From contig CM035165.1 in assembly GCA_020205615.1 (NCBI GenBank), positions 87,730,005 to 87,794,004 of the forward strand: DNA of 64,000 nt, given 5' to 3'. Shown piece by piece: positions 21,123-32,120 of the stretch. The notes beneath the pieces were generated by a model. It was not told where the DNA came from. It saw nothing but the letters and a program-made list of their open reading frames with translations, and ran no database searches. Source of the stretch: Panax quinquefolius. Its lineage: Eukaryota; Streptophyta; Magnoliopsida; Apiales; Araliaceae. Position numbers and translations under genes: made by a program. How positions within the stretch are numbered: position 1 is the first letter of the stretch; each line of letters opens with the position of its first letter.

Positions 21123-22850
21123 AGTATTCCTTCTTCATCGATTCTTGCTTCCTGATAGCACCTTCTTGCACTTTCTTCTTCATACGCATCGGCTCCGTGT
21201 GCAGAACTTGAGCGACTTTAACTTTATCGATTAAAGTCGGTTCTACTCAGTATATTCGCCATCATCACATGGGTCCTGAGAGTCTTTAACTCTATCTCCA
21301 TCCTTTGCAAGTCACACAAAATAGGCCTTTGCGTTGACAATATCGCTTTTCGTATTTCCATATGATCTTCTACTCGATCGTCACTACCACGTTCACTTTT
21401 CGAGGATGGTATTGGATGGTATGCTCATAATCTTTCAATGAGTTCAAGCCAACGTCGTTGTCGCATGTTGAGTTCCTTTTGAGTAAAGAAATATTTGAGG
21501 CTTTTATGATCCGTAAAGATCTCCACCTTCTCCCATCTGAAGTAATGCCTCCAAATTTTAAGTGCAAAGACAACATGGTGCTAACTCTAGATCATGGTAG
21601 GATAATTCCTCTCATATTCTTTGAGTTGTCTTGAGGCATAGGCTATGACATTCCCATGTTGCATGAGAACACATCCCAACCCTTTGCCCGAAGCATCATT
21701 GTAGATGACAAATCCTCAAAGCCGGATGGTATTGTCGAGCAGTCTTTGAAATGAGTCTCCTCTTGGGTTCTTGAAAACTCTTCTCACATTCTTCGCTCCA
21801 ACCGAACTTTGTATCTTTACGAGTCAAATGAGTTAATGGAGTAGCAATTAGAGAAAATCCTTCCACGAATCTCAGATAATAACCACTAAGCCAGAAAACT
21901 ACGTACTTCGGTCATTGATTTAGATTGCTCCCAGCTTTGAATTGCTTCAATCTTTGATGGGTCAACAGATATTCCATGACTTGATACTACGTGCCCAAGG
22001 AATGCTACTTCGTCAAGCCAGAATTCGCATTTCTTCAACTTGGCATAAAGCTTGTATTCACGAAGCTTTTGGAGTGTCAGCCTCAAGTGTTGCTCATGAT
22101 CTTCACGACTTTTGGAATAAATAAGGATGTCATCAATAAAGATGACCACAAAGTGATCCAAATATTCCTTGAATACTCGGTTCATTATATCCATGAAGCG
22201 CGCGGGGAGCATTAGTCGATCCAAAGGACATGACTAGGAATTCATAATGCCCGTCATCGGAGTTACGAAAGCCGTCTTTGGAATGTCATCGTTTTAATCT
22301 TCAATTGGTGATATCCAAACGAAGATCAATCTTTGAAAAGAATTTGGCTCCTTACAATTGGTCAAACAGTCATCAATACGTGGCAATGGATACCTATTTT
22401 TGATGGTGACATGATTCAACTCCAGATAATCAATACAAAGTTGCATACTCCCATCTTTCTTCTTCACGAATAGAAACAGGAGCACCCCAAGGAGAAGTAG
22501 TAGGGGCGAATAAAGCCAATGTCTAACAATTCCTGCGGTTGGGTCTTTAACTCCGAAGTTAAATAGGAGCCATTCGATATGGGGCTTTGGAAATGGGTTT
22601 TGTCTTAGGGTTCAAGGTCGATACAAATTCAATTTCACACTCGAGGGGTAGGCGAAGTTCTTGAGAATACGTCGGAAATTTATTAACAATAGAAATATCG
22701 TTCAAAATTAGCGTATTTTTGTTTAAATCTGTGACATGAGCTAAGAAAGCTTGACATCCGTTTTTCAATAAACAAATAGCTTTATGGCTTGAGATGACCG
22801 TTATTGATTTTAATGGTTTGGTCGCTTGAATTCGCATAATAGGTTAATTA
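21123..22850 (-). pseudogene. pol: Element A reverse transcriptase and RNase H
   Basis: Recognisable blocks from right to left: SYSQELRLPLECEIEF and [10 protein letters not shown] (22559-22837), [19 protein letters not shown] (22294-22485), [15 protein letters not shown] with both catalytic Asp, [20 protein letters not shown] (21886-22224), then RNase H fragments ([18 protein letters not shown] codons in shifted frames, YHPRKVNVV at 21370-21576). Several frameshifts and stops separate them (about 21577-21885, 22225-22293, 22486-22558). The RT active site itself is intact. Confidence 0.88.
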
Positions 22851-24407
22851 GGAATATGAAAGCTAACAACCTTACTTGAAACAATCAATTTTTGCATGAT
22901 GAGTAGTTAACCAATCAATCCTAGAATCACGTCAAATGCAAGTATTTTCAATGAAATAAGATCGACGGGTAATGTGAGGGTACCGATTTGAACCAAACAA
23001 GACTTATAAGCGAGTGGATGTAATGAAGGTTTCTCCCAATCGGAGTTTCCACAGATAAGTCAAAGTCTAATTTCTCCGGAGTCAAATTTAATCGATGAGC
23101 GTAAGTAGGAGAAATAAAAGAATGGGTAGAACCGGTATCAAATAAAGTATAGACTTCGTTAGAGTTTTTGAAAAGCTTACCCGTGATGACCTCATTTGGG
23201 TTCCTTGTTTTTTGGGAGGTCACAACAAATGCTCTCCCTTGCACTACCGGCTTTGACTTTTCTGGGACGACCTTTGGTGCCTCCATCCTAACTGAATTTG
23301 TCTTTGGTGAACGACAAAATCGGGCTAAGTGACATTCTCTCTCACAATTATAATATGCTTTGGATGGCATCGCCCAATTTGGACTGATGTGTCCCTCCCC
23401 TCTGCATTTGAAGCATATAATAGGTGGTCTTTCTCTTTCCTTAACAACGGGTGCTGGTGCTAACATCTTTCCATCATTGGTTAATCTCCTCTTCTTGAAA
23501 TGTCCATTCTTATTGTTTTGGCCCTGATTACCACTGAAGTGGTTACCATTTCTGGCCTGTTGATTCCCTCCATGCTTGTTGTCACCGCTTGATGATTTGC
23601 TCTCACTTTGGTATTATCATTTTGCTTAAATTTGCTCTCTTTTAGTTACGTTGACTCGTTATCGCGCTCCACTAACTGAGCCCTATTTACAACATCCGAA
23701 TATAAACACAGTTTATGAGAAATAAGATGTTAACGTATCTCCAGACTTCAAACCCTTAAAACATCTCGTGTCATTCTCTCTTCATTATCCACCAAGTGGG
23801 GCGAAAACGGGATAACTCATGAAATTTAGCCTCGTGTTGCAACACGGTCCATATTGTTTTGTTCCAACTTGATAAACTCCACCTCCTTCATGTGACGAAT
23901 ACTTTCCTCGGAAAGTATTTGTGGTTGAAACGACTCTTGGAACTTCTCCCAAGACATCTTTAGTATGGCAGGTTGAGTACGTTTTACCGATTCCCCACTA
24001 CTAATGTCTGCCTCTCAAAGCAACATAAAGGCGGCAAAGGGAACTTTTTGCTCCTCGGAGCATCCCAAGACATCAAATATCTTGGTGATCTGCTTTATCC
24101 ATGCTTCCGCCATAAGTGGTTTTGGCTCTCCCTTAAACTCCGGTGGTCCCAGCTCCTTGAACTATTTAACGAAGACCGCCCGAGAGTTTCCAATGTTTCC
24201 ACCTGCATTTTGGACAGGAGCCGCTCTCGCCTGCTGTTGCATGAATTGCATAAAGCCCTTGAACATTTGATCATTCATCATTTGGTCAATGTTGTTGTTT
24301 GCATGAGGATTGTCGCCTTCCTGATGCACAATATCCTGATTATTGATATGTGGTGAATCAACGGTCGCCTGTGCTCCATTGCTATTCTCAACATTCTCGG
24401 ATGTCAT
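22851..24407 (-). pseudogene. gag: Element A gag and protease
   Basis: Start ATG at 24405-24407 (MTSENVENSNGAQ). An N/Q/H-rich head leads to GFMQFMQQQARAAPVQNAGG, then capsid codons with multiple stops and shifts (PPEFKGEPKPL, GCSEEQKVPFAAFM, KLEQNNM). A frame from 23466 to 22948 has zinc knuckles CFKCRGEGHISPNW (last Cys to Trp) and YYNCERECHLARFC (first Cys to Tyr), then protease with YTLFDTGSTHSFISPTYAHRL and intact DTG. The protease C-terminal DWL region (22851-22947) is degenerate. Confidence 0.88.
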
Positions 24408-24589
24408 TTTCAGATACTGCCACAAAACAAAGGTTAATTGACATGTAACATATTATCCCTAAAATCGTGACCAATTAAATACCACATAAACTTAGGTAGG
24501 TCATACTAGCGAAGAATTCCCGTCTCTCCCTCCTAGTACTATTCTCACATCTTAGCAGGATCATATCCCTAAGCTCGATACTAACCCAC
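24408..24589 (-). other. Element A leader with decayed PBS
   Basis: Non-coding leader highly similar to 29474-29660 and 57824-58010. The PBS region at 24571-24585 reads (plus) AAGCTCGATACTAAC, damaged compared with AGCTTTGATACCAAC in B and C. Confidence 0.7.
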
Positions 24590-24861
24590 ATGGCGCCCCC
24601 CAAAATTAGGTATACATCACCCATCTTGAGTCGCCAGATACATCGTACAGAATTTAAATAAAACTTAATAATATAATTGTCGTGTACAATACGACAAAAC
24701 ATAAACTGTGAGTTTGAATACAAATATTGTCTACTTGAGAGTATACAAACTCAAAAGGAGTCCTCATTACAATTATTGTCACACTATTTAACAGAATATT
24801 GAGGACTACTAATACGATCATCTGGTCCATAACTCCGTTCCCCGACTCGTCCCAGCTATAT
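24590..24861 (-). repeat. Element A 5' LTR, inner piece
   Basis: Begins with a decayed terminus (CACATGGCGCCCCCC) and runs as LTR A to the insertion point of element B. TATAT at 24857-24861 is the TSD; the LTR resumes at 32121. Confidence 0.9.
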
Positions 24862-25999
24862 TGTGACGCCCCCAAAATTAGGTATACATCACCCATCTTG
24901 AGTCGCCAGATACATGGTTCAGAATTCAAATACAACTTAATAATACAACTGTCGTGTACAATATGACAAAACATAAACTGTGAGTTTGAATACAAATATT
25001 GTCTACTAGAGATTATACAAAGTCAAAAGGAGTCCTCATTACAATTATTATCACACTATTTCACAGAATAGTGAGGACTACTAATGCAACATCTAGGACC
25101 ATCACTCTGTTCCCCGACAAATCCCAGCTACGTTCTCATTTCCTGAAGAGAATAGTGAAAGAAAGGGTGAGCTCAACTAGCCCAGTAAGAAATATTATGA
25201 CTAAGATAATGCAAAATAATTTATCGTTAGCCTTCAACAGTGTTAAACTGATAAAATATAATAACTATCAAGTTTAACTGCAGCGGAACAAGCAATCCAT
25301 TAGAAGAGTCAAGTAGGGAATAAAATCTATTATCTTCTATGATTTAAAAGGTTTTTCATCACTTTTATCATTGGGACTCGACAATAAATAATCCACATCA
25401 TCGAATCACCCACACTGCACTACTGCCAAGGATATTCTTTAGTATCACGACCATGAATTATCCATGCACTACTGACTTAAGATAATCATGTTTTCATCTA
25501 CGATTCTGATCATGCCATAAAACAATTCATCTTTGCACTACGGCCAAAGAGAATCCATAGCCATAATCATACCAAAAACTGTCCATCAATGCACTACGGG
25601 CCAATAATAACTTTTAACACATCATTTGTAACATTACAGTTATGATTATACCGAATAATCCCTGGTCATAATCATACCAAGTCCATCTATGCACTACGGG
25701 CCACAGATGACTTTCAACATAATATAAACATGAGGATGATGACAATGATATAAGAATTCAATAAAACAAGTTCAAGAATTAATTTATCCAGGAACTGATA
25801 ACGTTCAAATTGTCAACATGATACTGCTTTGTAGAGTAAAATTCATGAATGCTGAGAAGAATATTTCCATGAAAAGATACTGGATGAAGCGAAAATATCA
25901 AGGATATTCCACTAATTTCATGGAGTATAGAAGTCAAAGTTTTAACCAACTGAGTATAATAAAGAATGGAATAACAAAAGAAATCACCATGCATGCGAT

Positions 26000-26345
26000 A
26001 GACCGCACAGGCAGGTTATTCTAACAGAATAATAAAGGATGGAACCGTGTTAAAGGCGTAAACGCGCAGAGACGTGATATTCGACGAGAATAATAAATAA
26101 TGGAACCAGGTCCCGCAGAACGCATGCATACAAGATATTCGGCTGCGAATAATAAATAATGGAACCCGTCCCAGTAAACGCATGCATGGGATATTCCAAT
26201 GAAATAATAAATAATGGAACGGTCCCATGTAAACGCACAAAGCAGGATATTCCGACAAAATAATAAAGAATGAAATAACGGAAGAATTTCACCAAGTATA
26301 GGGTAGCCACGTATCTGAGTTATTCAACGAATAATAAATAATGGA
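26000..26345 (-). repeat. Leader tandem array in LTR B (3' copy)
   Basis: Units built on GAATAATAAATAATGGAACC, spaced about 57-60 bp and diverged between units. Equivalent in the 5' LTR at 30800-31145. Confidence 0.8.
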
Positions 26346-26512
26346 ATAACGTAAGTTCTCTTCATGAATACAAAAGAAATAATACCCCTACCGTAAAAAA
26401 GAAACCTGAATATAAGAGTAGGGAAGTAGCGTATAGTTTTCTATAGTTTCTCTATAACTTTTCTCTCTAGAGTTTCAGTGAATTCGTAAGAAATAATGAA
26501 GGAATGAGCTTC

Positions 26513-26520
26513 TATTTATA
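26513..26520 (-). promoter_or_regulatory. TATA box of LTR B (3' copy)
   Basis: Minus TATAAATAGAAGC. Equivalents: 31304-31311 (5' LTR of B), 53968-53975 and 59775-59782 (element C). Confidence 0.7.
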
Positions 26521-26551
26521 GAAAAATGGACTGAATAGTAACTAATTCATG

Positions 26552-26740
26552 AACGGTCCAGATTGATTTACTTTTAAACGGACGGTCCATATTGGTTTAC
26601 TATTAAAACTTAAAACAACGGTCCATACTAATTTACTATTAAAACTTTAAACCAGCGATCCAAATTGATTTACTATTATAACTTTCCACCAGCGGTCCAT
26701 ATTGATTTACTATTATATCTTCAACCAACGGTCTGAAAAA
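26552..26740 (-). repeat. 36-37 bp tandem array upstream of TATA in LTR B
   Basis: Units GGTCCATATTGATTTACTAT plus TAAAACTTAAAC; GGTCCA-type starts at about 26556, 26584, 26620, 26657, 26694 and 26730. Same site as A's 31-bp array but unrelated sequence. Also at 31348-31530, 54010-54180 and 59815-59960. Confidence 0.85.
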
Positions 26741-26821
26741 TTAGCACATCTCCTCGTGGAATAATATTGTACCCAAAAATGATTTGGACCGAAAAGAAAT
26801 ATATTTTACGGGTGATCAATA

Positions 26822-26985
26822 GTACCCCGTGAATAGAAACTCGTGAATAGTAACTCGTGAATAGTAACTCGTGAATAGTAACTCGTGAATAGTAACTCGT
26901 GAATAATAACTTGTAAATAGTAACTCGTGAATAGTAATTCGTGAATAGTAACCCGTGAATAGTAACTCATGAATAGTACTCCGAC
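26822..26985 (-). repeat. 14-bp tandem array GTGAATAGTAACTC in LTR B U3
   Basis: About a dozen copies of a 14-bp unit. Shorter or variant arrays lie at 31610-31700 (5' LTR of B), 54258-54412 and 60045-60198 (C). Absent from LTR A. Confidence 0.92.
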
Positions 26986-27399
26986 ACGAAAATTGTCCCG
27001 AATACCCGATTGAACAATACTGAGTGACTTCTCACATAAGCATCAATAATCAATACCGTGTACTACTATGCAACCACGCGTATTACTGTACTTTTAACAC
27101 CGGGTGTTTCAACAGTTAACGGTAAAACTTCCGCCGTTATTTTCATAAAGTATTTTTGTTGTTTTCTCAATCCGACAATAATTCCGTTGCGCGGTTCACC
27201 AATAATTATACCGTCGTACGGATATTCCCCGACAAAAAGAATATTCCCCGACCAATCGAATATTATATAACCACTTGCTTACTTTGCAAAATTTGTAAAT
27301 ATTACCCACAACTATAACATTACATCAAATCAACACCATAATAAAAAAAAATTATTTCGAGAAAATTAAATCTTTATTCATAAAATCTGGGGTCTCACA

Positions 27400-28075
27400 A
27401 TCTCCCCTCCTTATGAAATTTTGCCCTCAAAATTTACGTACGTACCTGGTATGCCAAACTGGTGAGGATACCTTGACTTCACTTCAAATTCTAACTCTTG
27501 AGGTATAACCTTTGAGCGTCGAATATAATCCTTCTTATCCAAGATGTTAACCCGTATCTCCTCATACGTTAAATCTTCAGCTATCTCGTACGGTTCTAAA
27601 TTAATAATGTGGTTCGGGTCCTCCACATATTTATGTAACATCGATACGTTAAAAACATTATGAACACGTGACATACTTGGCGTTAAAACGAGTCTATAAG
27701 CCACAGTTCCTACTTGATCAAGGATTTAAAATGGGTCAATTAAATCGAGGGTTGAAATTTCCTCTCTTCGTCGATTCTTGCTTCTAGAATAACGCCCTCT
27801 TGAACCTTCTTCTTCATATTTATCAGCTCCGGGTTTGTAGCTTGAGCGGATTTAACTTTATCTGTTAAGGTCAATTCTAATCGTATATTCGTTATCTTCA
27901 CGTGGGTTCGTATATTCGAACTTGTAATCGCATACGATCTTCTACTCAACGCGTCAGCTACCACGTTCGTTTTTCCACGATGGTATGGTACGATCATAAT
28001 CTTTAACAGCTCGAACCAACGTCTTTGATGCATGTTACGTTCGTTTTAGTTGAATAAATGTTTAAGGGTCTTTTA
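27400..28075 (-). pseudogene. pol: Element B pol remnant: chromodomain end joined to RNase H end
   Basis: 27411-27704 encodes the integrase tail and chromodomain start (LTPSMSRVHNVFNVSMLHKY, TYEEIRVNILDKKD, RSKVIPQE), with a deletion inside the chromodomain. At about 27769 the sequence jumps directly to the integrase/RNase H boundary, and 27740-28033 encodes the RNase H C-terminus ([26 protein letters not shown]). The integrase zinc finger and core (about 960 bp in A) are missing. A second jump at about 28070 removes RT. PPT at 27400-27411 (minus AAGGAGGGGAGAT). Confidence 0.85.
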
Positions 28076-28759
28076 AAAATGGGTTTTGTACTGGGGTCAA
28101 TACAAAATTCGATTTCACACTCTAGGGGTAGGTTAAGAAGTCTTCAAGAATACATCAGGAAATTTATTAACAATAGAAATACCATTCAAAATTGTGACTC
28201 TCATCCAAGACTTGGATAACACGTCACATTGATACCTATCAACTTGTCATTGTCATTTACGATGTTGCCTACAGAAAGTCTGGCTTCGGTGCATTCCACA
28301 CAAGAAAATTAACAACGAAAGGATCGGGGCTCTTTATTTATGGCTTGATATGACAATGATTGACTTTAGTGGTTTGGTTACTTTGAATTCGCATAACAGG
28401 TTGGTTAGGAGTATGAAAGCTAACAACCTTACGAAAAACATGATGAGTAGTTAACCAATTGGTTCCAAAAATCACATCAAAGGCAAGTATTTTCAAAGAG
28501 ATAAGATCGATAGGTAACGTGAAAGTGTTGATTTGAACAAGATTTATAAATAGTGGATGTAACGAAGGTTTCTCTCAACTAAGTTTAAACAGATATATCA
28601 AAGTCTAACTTCATTGGAGTTAACTTCAAACATTGAACACAACTAGGTACAATAAAAGAGTAAGTAGAACTGGTATCTAATAAGGTATAAACTTTGCAAG
28701 AGTTTATCATTAACTTACCCGTAATAACTTCGTTCGGGTTCCTCGACAAACGCTCTCAC
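28076..28759 (-). pseudogene. pol: Element B protease and start of RT linker
   Basis: Near 28600-28690 the minus frame reads VYTLLDTSSTYSFIVPSC: a retropepsin in which the catalytic DTG is altered to DTS. Downstream codons (TPMKLDFDISV, then DVIFG/NWLTTHH-like codons near 28430-28470 and IRIQ/KPLKSI near 28370-28400) match the protease C-terminus of A and C. The RT linker (CEIEF-type codons) stops at the second deletion junction near 28075. Stops and shifts are frequent. Confidence 0.75.
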
Positions 28760-29473
28760 TTAAACTACTAGATTTGACTTTGTTATAGGGTACATTCCAC
28801 CCTTAAGTGCTTCGTCCCATTCCTGATCCATGATTTGAATCATTATTCTCCTATCCATATCGAATTGGGGTTGACCGCTATGCACAGGGTAATTCCAAAT
28901 TCGATGTTGGATTCTACCAATTGCTGTCCAAAAAATGAAATCTATTACATCTATTTTGGATTTAATGGATCGAACGTCTTTTTCTACAATATCAACGCGT
29001 CGTGTGGCTTTTACCCATGCATCTTCTATTCTCATTCATTTAGTTGTTTCTTCTTTCATCAGAACTTTGATCATAGCATTATTAGATTCTAGCTCTAATA
29101 TCTTATACTCTGATAAAGAGTGCTTCTGTTCAAGTATCGCACATCGGGTAACACAATTTTGAATTGTTACATCTCTTTGCTCCACGACCGCGTGTCGTTC
29201 TTCAGCCTGCTCTTCTAACTCATGAATACGATTTTGCAATTCTACATTTTGATCATAAAGTTCTTTTAATAAATTCTCCTCAGGTTCCACTTCTTCCTCA
29301 CTCTCAGCTGCTACCTCTGCGACTATCTCGGGTGAAACTATCAATTCTTCACTCACCACATGGATATCTCTAATCCCTTCTTCGCCTGACATCATATTAA
29401 CCTGGTTAGTGATTAAAGGTGTCTCAACGGTCTCATGTGCTTCATTGCTTATCTCAACATTCTCGGATGTCAT
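28760..29473 (-). pseudogene. Element B gag-head/coiled-coil ORF (238 codons, one in-frame stop)
   Basis: Start ATG at 29471-29473. Residues 1-20 (MTSENVEISNEAHETVETPL) match the Gag head of A and C. Then MMSGEEGIRDIHVVSEE, an acidic stretch, and a strong heptad pattern (KELYDQNVELQNRIHELEEQ and onwards for about 80 residues). A TGA at 29036-29038 is followed at once by ATG; the frame continues (RIEDAWVKATRRVDIVEKDV, more coiled coil) to YPITKSNLVV and stops where CAA-to-TAA replaces the Gln before protease. Capsid and zinc knuckles are absent. The RDIHVV and DQNV blocks are shared with the extra ORF of element 2 at 16297-16890. Confidence 0.75.
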
Positions 29474-29645
29474 TTTCAGATACTGCCACAAAACAAAGGT
29501 TAATTGACATGTAACATATTATCCCTATATTCTGACCGACCAATTAAATACCAAAAAAACTTAGGTACGTCATACTAGCGAAGGAATTCCCCGTCTCTCC
29601 CCTCCTAGTTCTATTCTCACATCCTAGCCAGGGATCATATCCCTA

Positions 29646-29658
29646 AGCTTTGATACCA
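29646..29658 (-). promoter_or_regulatory. Primer binding site of element B (tRNA-iMet type)
   Basis: Minus TGGTATCAAAGCT, two bases from the LTR end at 29661, embedded in a leader (29474-29660) nearly identical to that of C. Confidence 0.82.
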
Positions 29659-29660
29659 AC

Positions 29661-32120
29661 TGTGACGCCCCCAAAATTAGGTATACATCACCCATCTTGA
29701 GTCGCCAGATACATGGTACAGAATTCAAATACAACTTAATAATACAACTATCGTGTACAATACGACAAAACATAAACTGTGAGTTTGAATACAAATATTG
29801 TCTACTAGAGATTATACAAACTAAAAAGGAGTCCTCATTACAATTATTATCACACTATTTCATAGAATAGTGAGGACTACTAATGCAACATCTAGGACCA
29901 TCACTCTGTTCCCCGACTAGTCCCAGCTACGTTCTCATTTCCTGAAGAGAATAGTGAAAGAAAGGGTGAGCTCAACTTGCCCAGTAAGAAATATTATGAC
30001 TAAGATAATGCAAAATAATTTATCGTTAGCCTTCAACAGTGTTAAACTGATAAAATATAATAACTATCAAGTTTAAGCTGCAATGAACAAGCAATCCATT
30101 AGAAGAGTTAAGTAGGAATAAAATCTACTATCTTCTATGATTTAAAAGGTTTTCATCACTTTTATCATTGGGACTCAACTTAATAAATAATCCACATCAT
30201 CGAATCACCCCCACACTACTACCCGAGGATATTCTTTAGTATCACGACCATGAATTATCCATGCACTACGGCTTAAGATAATCATGTTTTCATCTATGGT
30301 TCTGATCATGCCATAAAATAATTCATCTTTGCACTACGGCCAAAGAGAATCCATAGCCATAATCATACCAAAAACTGTCCATCAATGCACTACGGGCCAA
30401 TGAGGACTTTTTCCACATTATTTGTAACATTACGGTTATGATTATACCGAATAATCCCTGGTCATAATCATACAAAGTCCATCTATGCACTACGGGCCAC
30501 AGATGACTTTCAACATAATATAAACATGAGGATGATGACAATGATATAAGAATTCAATAAAACAAGTTCAAGAATTAATTTATCCAGGAACTGATAACGT
30601 TCAAATTGTCAACATGATACTGCTTTGTAGAGTAAAATTCAAGAATGCTGAGAAGAATATTTCCATGAAAAGATACTGGATGAAGTGAAAATATCAAGGA
30701 TATTCCACTAATTTCATGGAGTATAGAAGTCAAAGTTTTAACCAACTGAGTATAATAAAGAATGGAATAACAAAAGAAATCACCATGCATGCGATAGACC
30801 GCACAGGCAGGTTATTCTAACAGAATAATAAAGGATGGAACCGAATTCCCACGTAAACGCACTGAATGTGATATTACGGCGAGAATAATAAATAATGGAA
30901 CCGGTCCCAAGCGCAAAACAAGATATTCGACGAATAATAAATAATGGAACCAGTCCGTACAAAATGTACGCATGTGGATATTCCGGCGAATAATAAATAA
31001 TGGAACCAAATCCCATGTAAACGCATGCATGACGGATATTACGACAAAATAATAAAGAATGAAATAACGGAAGAATTTCACCAAGTATAGGGTAGCCCGC
31101 GTATACAGGTTATTCCAACAGAATAATAAATAATGGAATAACAAAAGTTCTCTTCATGAATACAAAAGAAATAATACCCCTTACCGTAAAAAAAACTGAA
31201 TATAAGAGTAGGCAAGTAGAAGAATACTTTTCTATAGTTTCTCTATAACTTTTCTCTCCAGAGTTTCAGTGAATTCGTAAGAAATAATGAAGGAATGAGC
31301 TTCTATTTATAGGAAAATGGACTGAATAGTAACTAATTCATGAATGGTCCAGATTGATTTACTTTTAAACGGACGGTCCATATTGGTTTACTATTAAAAC
31401 TTAAAACAACGGTCCGTACAGATTTACTATTAAAACTTTAAACCAGCGATCCATATTGATTTACTATTATAACTTTCCACCAGCGGTCCATATTAATTTA
31501 CTATTATATCTTCAACCAACGGTCTGAAAAATTAACACATCTCCTCATGGAATAATATTGTACCCAAAAATGATTTGGACCGAAAAGAAATATATTTTAC
31601 GGGTGATAAATAGTACCTCATGAATAGTAACTCGTGAATAGTAACCCCGTGAATAGTAACTAATGAATAGTAACTCGTGAATAGTAACGTATGAATAGTA
31701 CTCCGACACGAAAAGTGTCCCGAATACCCGATTGAACAATACTGAGTGACTTCTCACATAACCATCAATAATCAATACCGTGTACTATTATACAACCACG
31801 CATATTACTGTACTTTTAACACCAGGTGTTTCAACAGTTAACGGTAAAACTTCCGCCTTTATTTTCATAAAAGATTTTTGTCGTTTTCTCAATCCGACAC
31901 TAATTCCGTTGTGGGATCCACCAATGATTGTACCGTCGTACGGATATTCCCTGACAAAAAGAATATTCCCCGACCAATCAAATATTATATAACCACTTGC
32001 TTACTTTGCAAAATTTGTAAATATTACCCACAACTATAACATTACATCAAATCAACACCATAATAAAAAAAATTATTTCGAGAAAATTAAATCTTTATTC
32101 ATAAAATCTGGGATCTCACA
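29661..32120 (-). repeat. Element B 5' LTR (2460 bp)
   Basis: Plus strand TGTGACGCCCCC to GGATCTCACA. TATA at 31304-31311, leader array at 30800-31145, 36-bp array at 31348-31530 and a reduced 14-bp array at 31610-31700. Confidence 0.92.

Larger units (their letters stand above)
24862..27399 (-). repeat. Element B 3' LTR (2538 bp)
   Basis: Plus strand TGTGACGCCCCC to GGGGTCTCACA. Carries a 56-58 bp-type leader array (26000-26345, more diverged than in A), TATA at 26513-26520, a 36-37 bp array upstream of it and a 14-bp array further upstream. It is close to the 5' LTR over most of its length, with the 14-bp array differing in copy number. Confidence 0.92.
24862..32120 (-). mobile_element. 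Element B: non-autonomous chromovirus derivative nested in A's 5' LTR
   Basis: Perfect TSDs TATAT (24857-24861, 32121-32125), two LTRs (24862-27399 and 29661-32120), PBS and PPT, but an internal region of only about 2.26 kb. It keeps chromodomain and RNase H ends, a damaged protease and a coiled-coil ORF in place of capsid and nucleocapsid; RT and integrase cores are deleted. It could move only with enzymes supplied by a relative such as A. Confidence 0.93.

Noticed and set aside
26822..26985. Short regular repeats that could suggest a CRISPR array
   Set aside because: 14-bp head-to-tail units without spacers inside a plant LTR; the 56-58 bp arrays likewise have no unique spacers.
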